Assembly: GCF_029867415.1 (NCBI RefSeq)
Contig: NW_026705566.1
Location: 124,001 to 188,000, forward strand
Direction: 5' to 3'
From: Vicia villosa
Lineage: Eukaryota > Streptophyta > Magnoliopsida > Fabales > Fabaceae
Length of the DNA stretch: 64,000 bases
Below, in pieces: positions 32,463 through 43,734 of the stretch (position 1 is the stretch's first letter; each line of letters begins with the position of its first letter). The notes under the pieces were generated by a model. That model saw nothing but the letters and a program-made list of their open reading frames with translations. It searched no databases and was not told the DNA's origin. Made by a program: the position numbers and the translations under genes.

Positions 32463-35400
32463 TGTAGCAACCTGCCCTAAAAATTAAACTTTAGAGTCGC
32501 CACCTATTCTGAAGGGCGAATAGGAAACCCTACGCAGTTAAGAGATTCGGGGTAAGTTATTATAATCAGGTCGAGGGAAGGTGTTAGGCACCCTCAACCC
32601 TTTCCTATGGCTTTGAATCTAATGGTCAAGTTTTATGGCTAACATAAAGAAAGGTAATGGCAAGATTTGAACCTGAATAGAATTTAGGGGAATGGGACTC
32701 GCCTTGGTTATCCAAGTGCCTACGTATCTCCTTAGGGAGAATCAGAGTCTACGTAGTTCGGGCACAGGGTTGTACGCCTTTGAATTTGATATGATATGGT
32801 TTGGAGGCTTTTTGAATGGCCTATCATAGTTTTGAAATGTTGTGGTTTGCAAGGCATTTTGAATAGCCTGATTGAAAAGGATGAAAATCCGTAGTATCGT
32901 GGTTTAGTGTGTTTTGAATTGTTTTAGATTTGGGCGTACAACCCTGGTTTTAATATGTTACCGTTAGTTGCGATGATCAATAGGTTTGATCATTATAGTT
33001 AACGGATTGAATAGTGTATTGCTGGTTGCTCTGACCGATAGGTTCGATCGTCACGGACAGCAAATAAATTTATTTTAATATTGTAATTAAAATTATTTAT
33101 CTTTTTATTATTTTATTGCTTTATTTGGATATTTGATCAATACGACATAGAGAGTCGACCAATTCGAAGGCGGGATGAAATAGATATTCACCCGTCATTT
33201 ATCCGTTAAAAGGGGGGGTTAGAATTGACGTTTTTTATTATTGGATTTGATTAATTAAATTAATCGATTGTTAATCATTGCGACCAATAGGTTTAGTCGG
33301 AACGAATAACAAATTAAATCCTAAAACTTTGGCCAAGTGGCCAGTGGGATTGGGCAATTCCTAATATGTTGATCCTCTCTAGGGTTTTTTATGATTTTTA
33401 ATAATTAAAATTATCAAATAAATTAAATCGACCTAATCGAAATTATCAGGAGAAAATCCTAAACCCTAGCTAAAAGCTAACCCTAATTTATACTAACCCT
33501 AAAATAAATTAATTAAACTAACTACAAGTAATTATTGTTTAATCTAAATAATAAAATAAATAAAACAATTTTTATAAATAATAATGAAATAAACAATAAA
33601 ACCTGGGTTCTAATTGTATATGGTGGGCCCTTGAAGTTCCATGGTGTGCACCTCCATGTTACTGCGTTGGATCTTGTATTGACTTGATCTGATGGCAGGA
33701 ATTGCGAAGATTCACCATAGGCACGTATACGCGCGTAACATTGGATCTGCAAGGGGAAATTAAGACAAAATAATGAAGGGAGTGGGGATCGAACCCACGC
33801 ACGCCCCCTACCTCGAATACTTCTCTTACCATTCCAACCAAATGGTTATTTTGTTTGTGATACGCGTTGAAAACAAAATATAAAAAAAACTGAAGTCTAT
33901 AAGAAAGCGAGCGCGGGAACTTTAAACTGCCCAATAATGCAAGGACACATCATCATCTTCTTCCTAGAAAACCTGCAATATTTCTTTTACACCGGGTTTT
34001 ATAGATTAGGTATAAAACGTATACTTATTACACCTATCTCTTACTAAGCCCTTCATACACGCATGAAAATCAAAACTAGAACCATGGTTGGTTCCGTCTT
34101 AACGACACGAAATCGCTGGTACCTGTTTTAAGGTATGATTTTGGCTCAATTGAGAAGCCCTAAAACGTGAGTTATGAGCCCTAATATGGCGAACCACACT
34201 ATACACACGCAGCGAACGAATTAGCTGCCCAGAAAGATCCAGAATATCATAACAAACAAGGATATATGCTCAATGCATGATTATAATTCGTGTATTGTGT
34301 GAATCGACTCAAAAAATTAAACGACAAACCGGGGGTTCTGAATGATGATTTTAAGCGCTCTGATCGTGAGTGATGATTGGAATCGTTTCAGAACACTCCT
34401 AGGGACATGTTAGAATCCTACAAACTTCTTTAATCGCCCTCCCACCTTGAATTAACTTTTCAATTTTTTCTTTAAATTTCAGAGTTCAGTTATGGCCTTT
34501 GGAGGCCGAAAAAACCCCCCTCTTTTTGGTCTGCCTTTCTTCCTTATGTATAGGGATCCCAATTAGGTTAACATATTTGGATTGAATCAAGTATTTCCAT
34601 CCATAAGATTTGATTGAAAATCACCTTTAAAACCTTCTAAAATTAATCTCAATTCAATCTCTTCTTACCAATTCCCTTTTCCACGAATTTACCTTACATA
34701 TATGGCATTTATGTGCTTAGAGTGGATTGGAGAATAAGCAAAAAACAAATCTTTTATTTTTTCTTCCAAATATTTGATTAAATTAATCTTTTTAATGAAT
34801 AAAAATTCACTAAAAATATAATAAAAATCAAATAATCATGGGCTTGAGTTTGGAGCTTCTTAATACTCTTATGAGCAAGTTTGGATTGTAAAAGAATAGG
34901 CCCATTTGGAAAAAATCCAAGTTCAGCCCTTATTTGCTTCACATTTTCCCTCCAAAATCGACCAACTTTGACGAAGCATATCTCCCTCAATTTTTAAGAT
35001 ATGAGAGAGTTCTAGGACTTTCTAGAAACCTCAAGATGTCCTCTATAAGCCACTATGGAACATATTTTTCATTTGGAGATTTTATCTTGATGATATTCCC
35101 TTTGACAAAAAAACTGCTTTCGATTGACCTTTAAAAAGGACCTATAATCTTTTTGACCATATCTCCCAAATGAAGCATTTCTGGCCTTGGCTTGTGAGAG
35201 ACAAAGTTGTATAGAATCAAATTTCCTTCAAAGTAGGCTTTGGGGTGGGGAATTTCTGATACTCCATATGAAAGTTATGACCAGTCAAAGTTGCGTTGAC
35301 TTTCTCCTATAAAAAAACCCTAATTTGAACCTTTAAATGTGTTCATCTCTGGGTTTTTATTAATGGATCATGATCAACCTTTGATCAATTGATGGATATA

Positions 35401-35727
35401 GCCTTGAATACTTGATGTCAACCAAAAGTCTTGAAGTTTGACTGTATTTTGACTATAGTTGACTTTTAGGTCAACATAGTCGACTATTGATCGTCTGAGC
35501 CATTGTGTGAATAATCCTTGAAATTGAAGCTTGAAATTTGACGTGGAGATGCTTTGAAACATATGAAACACCTTGAGATCCATTTGAGGCCTCAGAGATT
35601 CAAAATCCTTTGATAAACTGCAAACCCTAATTTTGAGACCCTCGATTAGGAGACTGTTGCTTGAATAAACCCTTGAACCTTGAGCCATTGAAGATGAACA
35701 GAGAAAGGAAAATTTTGGGATATGACA
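32463..35727 (-). mobile_element. Ogre-type solo LTR 1 (3265 bp)
   Basis: On the minus strand it starts TGTCATATCCCAAAATTTTC at 35727 and ends GGCAGGTTGCTACA at 32463. Both sides carry the 5-bp target duplication GCGGG (32458-32462 and 35728-35732), which proves a complete LTR unit with no internal region. It shares long stretches with the LTR at 3426-8120. It carries a tRNA-like relic (33782-33843) and a primer-site-like motif near its end (32493-32504). Confidence 0.92.
33782..33843 (-). other. tRNA-like relic in solo LTR 1
   Basis: The minus strand contains GTGGGTTCGATCCCCAC, a perfect T-arm (5-bp stem, 7-nt loop) that includes a B-box, and TGGTTGGAATGGTAAG, which resembles a D-arm and A-box, about 40 nt upstream. 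The acceptor stem does not pair, so this is not a working tRNA gene. Confidence 0.55.
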
Positions 35728-35732
35728 GCGGG

Positions 35733-36214
35733 GTTATGGAATTTAGAAGCATAAGCGCTCTTATGGGCCGCTAAGCGGACCCTGTTTCACAAAACTTGTC
35801 CAAACTTTGAAATGATGTATCTTTTGATTCGTGACTCCTTCTCGTATGCTGTTTGAACCTTCGTGATGCTCCAATTGATGTCTATCCATGGTATATGCTT
35901 TGAATACCCTTGGAAATCTTTATGAATCCTTTCCTTGAATTGAATTGCTTTATGTTGTGAATGTTGTTGTGAAGTGAAATATTGTTGTATGATGTGTGCA
36001 ACATAGCGACGTGATTGTGAAGTGATGCATTCTCATGAATGACGATGATTTGTTGTTGTTGAAGTTCGACATTATATTAATAATGTTTGATGGTGATTTA
36101 GACGATGTTGTGATGTGTCGTATATGTTGTGTTTGTGTGGATGTTACATTCATTGAGTCACATCCATTTGCATAAAGCGACGGTGGCCTTAATGACAAAA
36201 ACGACGGTGGCCTT
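35733..36214 (+). repeat. 5' LTR of the second chromovirus, piece 2
   Basis: This is LTR sequence between solo LTRs 1 and 2. It contains the palindrome copy at 35768-35778 and a short repeat (CGACGGTGGCCTTAATG) near its right end. It ends in GCCTT (36210-36214), the target duplication of solo LTR 2. Confidence 0.85.
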
Positions 36215-37903
36215 TGTCATACCCCAAATTTGTCCTACCCTTATTTATCTGGCTTATAAATTCATATACATACATCATTTAGGTCATGGCCCAATTCATG
36301 CATTCATATCATGGGTACTGTTCCAAAAAGGAGCTCCTGGCACAAAGAACTTCTGATTAAATATACAGATCTGAGGTCTGGTCCTGTGACATTATCCTTA
36401 TGAGGGTTTTCCTGGATCAGGGTTTTCTCACCCTCAACTCATAGCATTGGTTAGAAAGTAGAAGCCTGTTGTTCATCTGATTATCCTGAGTTAGGGTTTC
36501 TTGACCAAAGTCAACACAGTTGACTTTCTTGTCAACACACTGATCAATAGTTGATTTTATGAAAGGAGATGGTATGATGACCGTGTGGAGGCGTTCAGTT
36601 GATTTCCATTGGTTAGAAGCTGATTAATTGGGAATTTCATTAAGATCGGAGAAAAATCAGAACAGTTGACTTTTGGGTCAAAATCAGGTCAATCACTCAA
36701 ATACTGACTTTTTGTGGAAAATCGGTCAAGAAAAGTCAAAAAATGGATAAAATCGGGAGCTTGACAAAAATTGCCAAAAATAGAAAAATATCAAAAAAGG
36801 AAAGTTTTATACTTAGAAAAATTTTTGGTTCTTAAAAAGTCTAATGAACAGCTCACTTCATCACCAATTTACACGTGGCAAATGGCATTTTTTGGAGAAA
36901 TTTCCAACATTAATGTTGTTCCTCTCATGGAGAATAACAACTTTGTAGTTGGACACTTTTTCATTTGAAGCCTGGATCAAGAGTTATTAAGGTTTGAAGT
37001 GGAAGATTTCCATCTGAATCGAGTCATGAAGCTGGACACATTTCTGGTCATACGTGACACATTTCATCGAGCATGTGGCGTGCTAACTTTGAAGCCAATT
37101 ATATGGAAATTCAGGGACCTCACAAATGTAAACTTGGCATCAGGCTCTTCCTCTCCATGCCCTCTCCCCATTGATACCAAGATTACGGAAACTAGACGTG
37201 TATGGAGAGAGTTATAAAGCTTAAAAGTGGTGACCATGCAAAAACGTCTCGTAGCATAAAGCTGAGTCAGAATCCCAAGTCACACGCATGCATTTGATCA
37301 AACACATGGTGTGCTGACTTTGAAGCCAATCTTATAGCTCTACAAATTTCCATTGAGATCAATCTTGATGCCAAACTATTCCTTGCCATGCCTCCTATCC
37401 AACAAGATAATGGACATTAATTTTGGTGGCACGGCCAATGAGATACAAGGCTCTAAAGTGCTACCTTTGCAAAGTTCCATTTGGGCAAGGACATGGGCCA
37501 GATCCGGTTACACGCACGCGAGCCCTTGGCAGTCACAGTCCACCTCGTTTCAGTCATGTTTTCCCATACTTCCAAGCATTATCCTAAGAACTTCCAAACA
37601 TGAAACTTCCTCCACCTCATCCCTTCTCCTCATAGAACTTGAAAGTGAAGCAATTGATGAGTCATGGTGAGAGCTATGTGTACACAAAGTAAGCATCATG
37701 GGTGATTTATAGCATGAGGCAACGACAAAATCTTGCAGCCAGGCATACACCAGTCAGCACCACAGTTCCATGTTTAGCCATGCATAAGGAAAGGCACGTG
37801 AAATGCAAGGTAAAATCTTACTACAAGACACCAAAACGTGCACACTAAGTTTGGAAAATAATCCACTACATGTTCACCACACCATACATTCCCATACTCC
37901 CAC

Positions 37904-37915
37904 CTATATAATCCA
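37904..37915 (+). promoter_or_regulatory. TATA box of solo LTR 2
   Basis: CCTATATAATCC lies about 1.69 kb into the LTR. It is followed by C/A-rich sequence and a pyrimidine tract, the usual plant pattern around a transcription start. This is a motif call only. Confidence 0.5.
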
Positions 37916-38022
37916 CAAAACTCTTCATAACACACACTCATTTTTCTTTTCTCAGTTTACACACTTCATTTTTCTTTCTCATTCTCAAAAAGCTCTCTCT
38001 CCTCACTCTCTTTTTTCCCTCG

Positions 38023-38023
<1 letters not shown>

Positions 38024-38069
<46 letters not shown>
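38024..38069 (+). repeat. (TC)n microsatellite
   Basis: About 23 uninterrupted TC units lie roughly 120 bp downstream of the TATA box of the LTR. Confidence 0.95.
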
Positions 38070-38074
<5 letters not shown>

Positions 38075-39517
38075 GAACTCACCTTCAAAGCTTGTTACAA
38101 TTTGTAACAAACTTTAACAAACTCATAACAACCACTAACCAACTTCACCTTCATCTTCTTCCTCAACCCTTCACCATCACCATCACAAACCTTCATCCGT
38201 AACAACTCTGAACCACCACTCTCCTCCACCTCTAACCTCTACCTTCAAACACCATCTTCATCTCCTTCATCATCTATCAACAACAGCGTCCTCACCATAA
38301 CTAACCACCACCACCTTCAAACCTTCCCTCACAATCATCATCACCTTCTCCAAAATCAACTTCAAACCGATCAAAGAAACTTGTAGGTTCATCACCTTTG
38401 TTCAGTTGGTGATTCAGTGGTATTCACAAGAGGATTCGGTTCATAACCACAAGGAAACCGTTGCAAACGTAACGAGACTCGAGAAATCAGTTACAACAAG
38501 TCTGAAGATAAATCACAGAAAGTTAGTTCCGGCGTTTATTTCGCATTGAAGGTCGCAAGTAATTCATTGTTTCCTCTGCGCCATGATTGTTAAAGCCATA
38601 GTAGAGTTCTTTTGAAGCTCGCGGTTCGCCAACGTGTAAGTTCTCTTGATTCTTTCTCAGCATCGTAGCTAATAACTGTTCTTGAACTTGGAACGTATGA
38701 TTGAGTATTGTTGTGCTGTTTATGACTGTTCTTGTGGAATCCCGGTGACACTAGGTATTTGTATAATGCTTCAGTTAGATCTTTAAGATGCTTTAATGGA
38801 GAAACTAAGATCATAATCATGCTCAGCACGAAATTTCGAGTGGGACGGTGGCCCTTGGTTTCGTTTCTGGGCGTGATGAGTTTTGCGCCACCGTGGGGCT
38901 CATCGGAGAAGACGACCGGAGTTCGTCTCCGGCGTCTGTGTGAGAGTCAAGGGTTTATCCCGTTTTGGCTTGCGTGGCGCTCAATTATTGGACCTCTTTC
39001 CATAGGTTTTGGGGGCTTTTGTCCTTATTCATATCATTAGTAGGTGACGTGTTAAGGCCCGATTGGATGAAACATTCTTTTGTCCGTATCTCACTTAAAA
39101 GATTCCCAACCAGTTGATGAATGTGTTAATATTTCCATGTCCCGTTTTATTAAATGAATACTATAGTCTAACATAATATTCCACATGATAATAAAAGTGA
39201 AATAAAATGAAATAAAAAATGGAAGTGAATAAGTGAGAGTGTTGGGCCTCACACGCTCTGGGCCTAGAACTTTTTTTGAATCACACCCCTTCATTGCTGG
39301 TGTACACGTTTGTAATGTGGATTGGGCCTGAGCGCCCCTGCCATCCGTACCCCCTTGATTGCAGGCCCAGTTTGCTACACAACATAACTTTAGTTCATTT
39401 CCCAACTGCTTTTACACCCCCCTGCAGTGTAGATTAGATCTCCATTTTAATCTTTGTTTTCCTTTTATTTTTAGCTCATAATTCCGATTTTAGATAAAAT
39501 AAAATGCATAAAATCAA

Positions 39518-39811
39518 GGGTTAATGAACTTTTTGGTCCCTCTAAATATTGCAGATCTCGTTTTTAGTCCCTTTAAAATTTTTCTTTAAGAAATCGTCCC
39601 TACAAAATTTTTCATCTAAACTATTGGTCCCTAACGTCAAATTTGCTAGAGATTAGCTACGACTTTAGCCACCGATTAGCTACAAAATTTGACGTTAGGG
39701 ACCAATAGTTCAGAAGAAAAATTTTGAAGGGACGATTTCTTGAAGGAAAATTTTGGAGGGACTAAAAACGAAATTTGAAATATTTAAAGGGACGAAAAAG
39801 TTCATTAACCC
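39518..39811. mobile_element. Mutator-type fold-back MITE (294 bp) inside solo LTR 2
   Basis: The element begins GGGTTAATGAACTTTTT and its right half is the near-complete reverse complement of its left half, so the whole unit can fold into one long hairpin. It is flanked by a perfect 9-bp duplication TAAAATCAA (39509-39517 and 39812-39820), the size made by Mutator-type transposases. It has no coding capacity. Confidence 0.92.
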
Positions 39812-40246
39812 TAAAATCAATGTGTAGCTAGTTTAGATATTGTGAATAATTGTCATGATTTTTGTTAATTTTTCTTAATTGTTTTAGTCCTTTTAATTGA
39901 ACTATTTCTTTGCACTTCCTTGTAAATAATTCTTTAATAAACTTAGGAATTAATTTTAGTCCCGATTTTTTTCATAGACTTAATTGATGTATGTGTGTTT
40001 GTGAATATCATTTACTTGTTGTAGTTCTCAACGTTATTTGCCATATTGATTTTCTTTTACCTATTCCATGTATAGTTTTTTCCTTTAATGAAGTGTATAG
40101 TTCTTTTATTATTTTGATTCCCTTGTATAGACAACTTAGATTAGAATTTAGAAATAGTTCCCTTCTTTCATTCTTTTTTCTTTTCAACTTTTAAAATACT
40201 TAATAAATACCGACAAGGATCATACCGCTATTATTTTTCATAGTAG

Positions 40247-40560
40247 GAAAGAAATGATTGGGGCGTAGGCCCCGATGTATGTTCTTTTCTACTTAGCGGA
40301 AAAGAAATGATTGAGGTGTGAGGCCTCGGTGTATTTCTTAACCGCTATTTAGAGAAACGATTGTGGCGTAGGCCTCGACATACATTCTCTAAATATTCAT
40401 AAAAAACTTCTTTTTGTATTTCTTTTCTACTTAGCGGAAAAGAAATGATTGAGGTGTGAGTTCTCGGTGTATTTCTTAGTCGCTATTTAGAGAAACGATT
40501 GAGGTGTAGGCCTTGATGTGCGTTCTCTAAATACTCAAGAAACAAAAACTCTTTTGGTAT
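40247..40560 (+). repeat. Run of five hairpin-forming repeats in solo LTR 2
   Basis: Five imperfect inverted repeats of 35-42 nt follow each other at about 40247-40288, 40304-40338, 40351-40390, 40441-40476 and 40489-40528. A typical one has AGAAATGATTGAGG opposite CCTCGGTGTATTTCT. Hairpins 2+3 and 4+5 form two copies of a 139-bp unit starting at TTTCTACTTAGCGG. Confidence 0.75.
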
Positions 40561-41187
40561 GATCTAAGTCACAAATAAATTCCCTTAAAAAACACCAACC
40601 AAAAACACTTAAAACACTAATAAATGGTCAGATTTAAAACAAGGTAAGGAAGTGATGCGAGGCCTTGTAGTGGGTTTTGTCACCATGGAATTACCCTAAA
40701 AGACACAAACCAATCTCTCTTTTTTTCTTTCTAAGGGCAATGTTATTTCCGCTCGAACGCATCGTAGGTCGATCCCTTATGCAAGAGCGCGAACATTAAC
40801 TCCGCCCAACTAAAAAACACAAAAACAAACAGGAAATCTTGAGCCGAGCTACGGTAACTCTGATTCCTGAAAAGGATACGTAGGCAGCGGGGTAGGGCCC
40901 GTGCGAGTACAATTCTTTATTTTCCCTACATTGTGCATTCATTCGCATATTGACATAGACATAGTATACACCCATTAGATAGAAACAAACATAGGTGGAT
41001 ACCATCGAGTACGATGGGCGTGAGGGGTGCTAGTACCTTCCCCTTGCGTAACCGACTCCCGTACCTAGATTCTCTGGTCGCAAGACCTTGTTCCTTCCTT
41101 TGCTAGGTTTCCTGATATTCCTTTCCCTTATGGGATAAATATATTGGTGGCGACTCTGTTCATTTTTCGCGAGCGTGCGACAGCCTT

Positions 41188-41309
41188 AATGGCAAATAGC
41201 GATGGTGTTCCCAATGGCAAAATTGAGACGGTGGGAGTTTTACTCCAAATGGTACCACAGGCATTTGCATAAGTCGAGTCACATGTGAATTTCATTTGAT
41301 TCTTATTTG
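41188..41309 (+). repeat. 5' LTR of the second chromovirus, piece 3
   Basis: This is a 122-bp LTR piece between solo LTRs 2 and 3. It continues the GACGGTGGCCTT/AATGGC repeat of piece 2 and ends in ATTTG (41305-41309), the target duplication of solo LTR 3. Confidence 0.85.
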
Positions 41310-41766
41310 TGTGGTGTCGTTTTTTTTACCTCCCCGTTTCACTTGGGAGGACGGCACGCTAAACCCTTCACGCGAAATTTGGAAGGAGAGAAGCGCCCTT
41401 GTGGGATGAATTTTATTTTAGTTCTTCCTACGATAGCACACAGACTTTTTAATTATCCTACGAGGAGGAAGGGGAAAAAGATCTCAAATAAACCTTAGGA
41501 GTTTTCTAGGTGTGGGGATTCACCTAGACTAGAAATTTTGTAGTCCGGGAGGTCGGTTATACATAGGGAAGGTTTTAAGCTCCCTACATATCCGTAGTAC
41601 TCTACGGGAACCTTCTCTGTGTCTATGTGTTTGTGTTTGTTTCTAATTGATTGGGAAAGTTTCTCCTTTGTGTTAGAAGAGAGAATTGAATTGAAATGAA
41701 AGACAGATGGACTGATTGTTTTTGGTTTTTGATTAGCTCGCTGAGATTCCTTGTGAATCTCATGCC

Positions 41767-43249
41767 TGTAAGAACAAGCATACACTCACAAATGAGTTTT
41801 TGATTCATGGCAAACATCACAAGCAATCAAATACAAGAGCACAAGTGAATGACTCAAAGAAAATGGAGTTTTGACCAACTTTGCATCTGACAGGTCGACC
41901 TAGTTCACAATCAGGTCGACCCAAACTGAAGCAAAATTAGCATACTTCTGTTAGGTCGACCCAGAGCTTCAGCAGGTCGACTCAAAGTGAAGCAAAAACA
42001 ACATGTCTCTGTTAGGTCGACTCACCCTCCATCCTAGGTCGACCTAAATTGAGAAAAATCTCAAGAATGCAATCTAACTGTCTTTAGTTCGACCTAACCG
42101 ACCAACAGGTCGACTCAACTGGAAGTAATTGCAACTTTGCCAAATCTAACTCTGTTAGGTCGACCTAACCAACAAAGTAGGTCGACCTATCTGCTCAAAA
42201 ACTGCCAAATTGAATGTTGGCTCTGCATCAACACACCAGCTCCCATATATATTGTTTGCTGTCAATTATTGAAGTTCTAAACACCAACAACGGAAAGATA
42301 CACAAAGGCTTCTCATCTTCGATCATCGACACAACTCCAACACAACTACACACAATCATTTTTGCATTGAGGGTTTGCGTTCAAGATCGATAACATCCAT
42401 GGAACGGAATTGAAGATTCCTAGTGGGTGAAGATTTGTGGGGTTTTTGGTGAATAAAATCTGCGGATTTTGTCCTCCAAGATTGGTGAATTTTGGGGGTT
42501 TTATCAAGAGGCTTTATCAAAGATTCAGCAGAGTGTGAAGATTGAAGAACAAGGGTTCAAGGAATTCAATACACTGCAACAAGGAAGTCAAAGTGAAGCT
42601 CTTGGAAGACCTTGATCTGGCTCAAGATTAAGGGGGAAGAAGATTCAAAGGATCAACATAATTGGTTTATCGTTTATCGCTTTGTTATCTTTTTTGTATA
42701 AACTGTTTTCAATAATAATGAAAGACATCCCAATTCCCGTTTGGAATTGGGGGCAGATGTAGTCGTAGCGAGGACGATCGACGAACTGCCTAAACAAATA
42801 TCGTGTTGTTATCGCTTTTGTCTTTTCATTTACGTTCTGTTCGTACTTGGTTATAATTGCAAATTGATCAACGATTCAAGTGTTAAAATTGTGTATTAAG
42901 AACCTTCGTAAACATCACAATTCACCACATATTGAATCACAATCAATTTGGATATTATCACCAAGTGTTTGTGCTTTTGCTTCATCCATTATCAAAGCAT
43001 TGCAAACAAAGTTTATCAAATCAGAAGTTAATCGTTTTTCATTAGAGCAACAAATTGATTCTATAATCTATCCTTTCATTGTTAATCCCAATTATCTTGT
43101 GGTTTTATCACATATACAACCTTTTCAATAGCGGTTCGGAATAGACGCGAGTCGATCCTGAATCGCTTTCGCTTAAGTTTGAAATAATTCCGAAAAACTC
43201 TGAGAGATCTATTCACCCCCCTCTAGATCCTTAAGCCTAGCGTCTAACA
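41767..43249 (+). mobile_element. Copia solo LTR (1483 bp) nested in solo LTR 3
   Basis: It starts TGTAAGAACAAGCATAC and ends CTAGCGTCTAACA. Perfect 5-bp duplications ATGCC flank it (41762-41766 and 43250-43254). The end, with its CTATTCACCCCCC phrase, is typical of plant Ty1/copia LTRs. The upstream third carries the AGGTCGACCT palindrome array, followed by a TATA-like CCATATATATTG near 42243. Confidence 0.9.
41892..42188 (+). repeat. Array of five pairs of 10-bp palindromes (AGGTCGACCT type)
   Basis: Ten copies start at 41892, 41913, 41953, 41974, 42014, 42036, 42086, 42107, 42157 and 42179. Spacing within pairs is 21-22 bp, and between pairs 61, 61, 72 and 71 bp. The TCGAC core is kept in all ten copies (GTCGAC in nine), while the outer bases vary. 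Confidence 0.9.
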
Positions 43250-43734
43250 ATGCCTACATATCCCTAATGGAAGTCAGAGCTTTTTGTAGTTCGGGGAACT
43301 AATTAGAGAAGTGAATTGATATTTTTGGTGCCTTGCTTGAAGCTCAAGGTTGAAGCTTGAATTAAATCTCTGTTTACAGGAGAGAGACATGAAGTCATCT
43401 TTACAGAGAGGTATTTCTACTATTCCACCACAAACATTTAAAGTGATAGAAAAGCTGAGTCTGTTTCATAAGAGAGGGACCTTACTTGGTTGTGTGCAAG
43501 TATGCCAGTCGTGTGTCTCTTGAATGAAAGAAAGATTCTCGACCAAATTAGGGAAAGTTGTACAAGTCTGGGGATGTGCCAGAGCATGCCTTTCAGAGTC
43601 CTAAATGGGAGAATGTTTGAAATTGAAATGTTTGTTTGTTTGTTTGTTTGAATGTGGTCAAATAGGAGAAATATCTCTCTATAGAGATAAGTCAGGTCTA
43701 TCTACTGTATAAAAGATTTGAATTTGACTGGCTT

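Larger units (their letters stand above)
36215..41182 (+). mobile_element. Ogre-type solo LTR 2 (4968 bp)
   Basis: It starts TGTCATACCCCAAATTTG and ends CGAGCGTGCGACA, both diagnostic of Ogre LTRs as I know them. Perfect 5-bp target duplications GCCTT flank it (36210-36214 and 41183-41187). It contains a TATA motif (CCTATATAATCC, about 37904), a (TC)n tract, a Mutator-type MITE, five hairpin repeats and a primer-site-like motif 25 bp before its end. Several short open frames in it (for example 37353-37670 and 37803-38117) are not genes. Confidence 0.93.

Noticed and set aside
37803..38117. Open frame of 104 codons ending in a Ser/Leu run
   Set aside because: It is mostly the translation of the (TC)n tract and flanking low-complexity sequence inside solo LTR 2.
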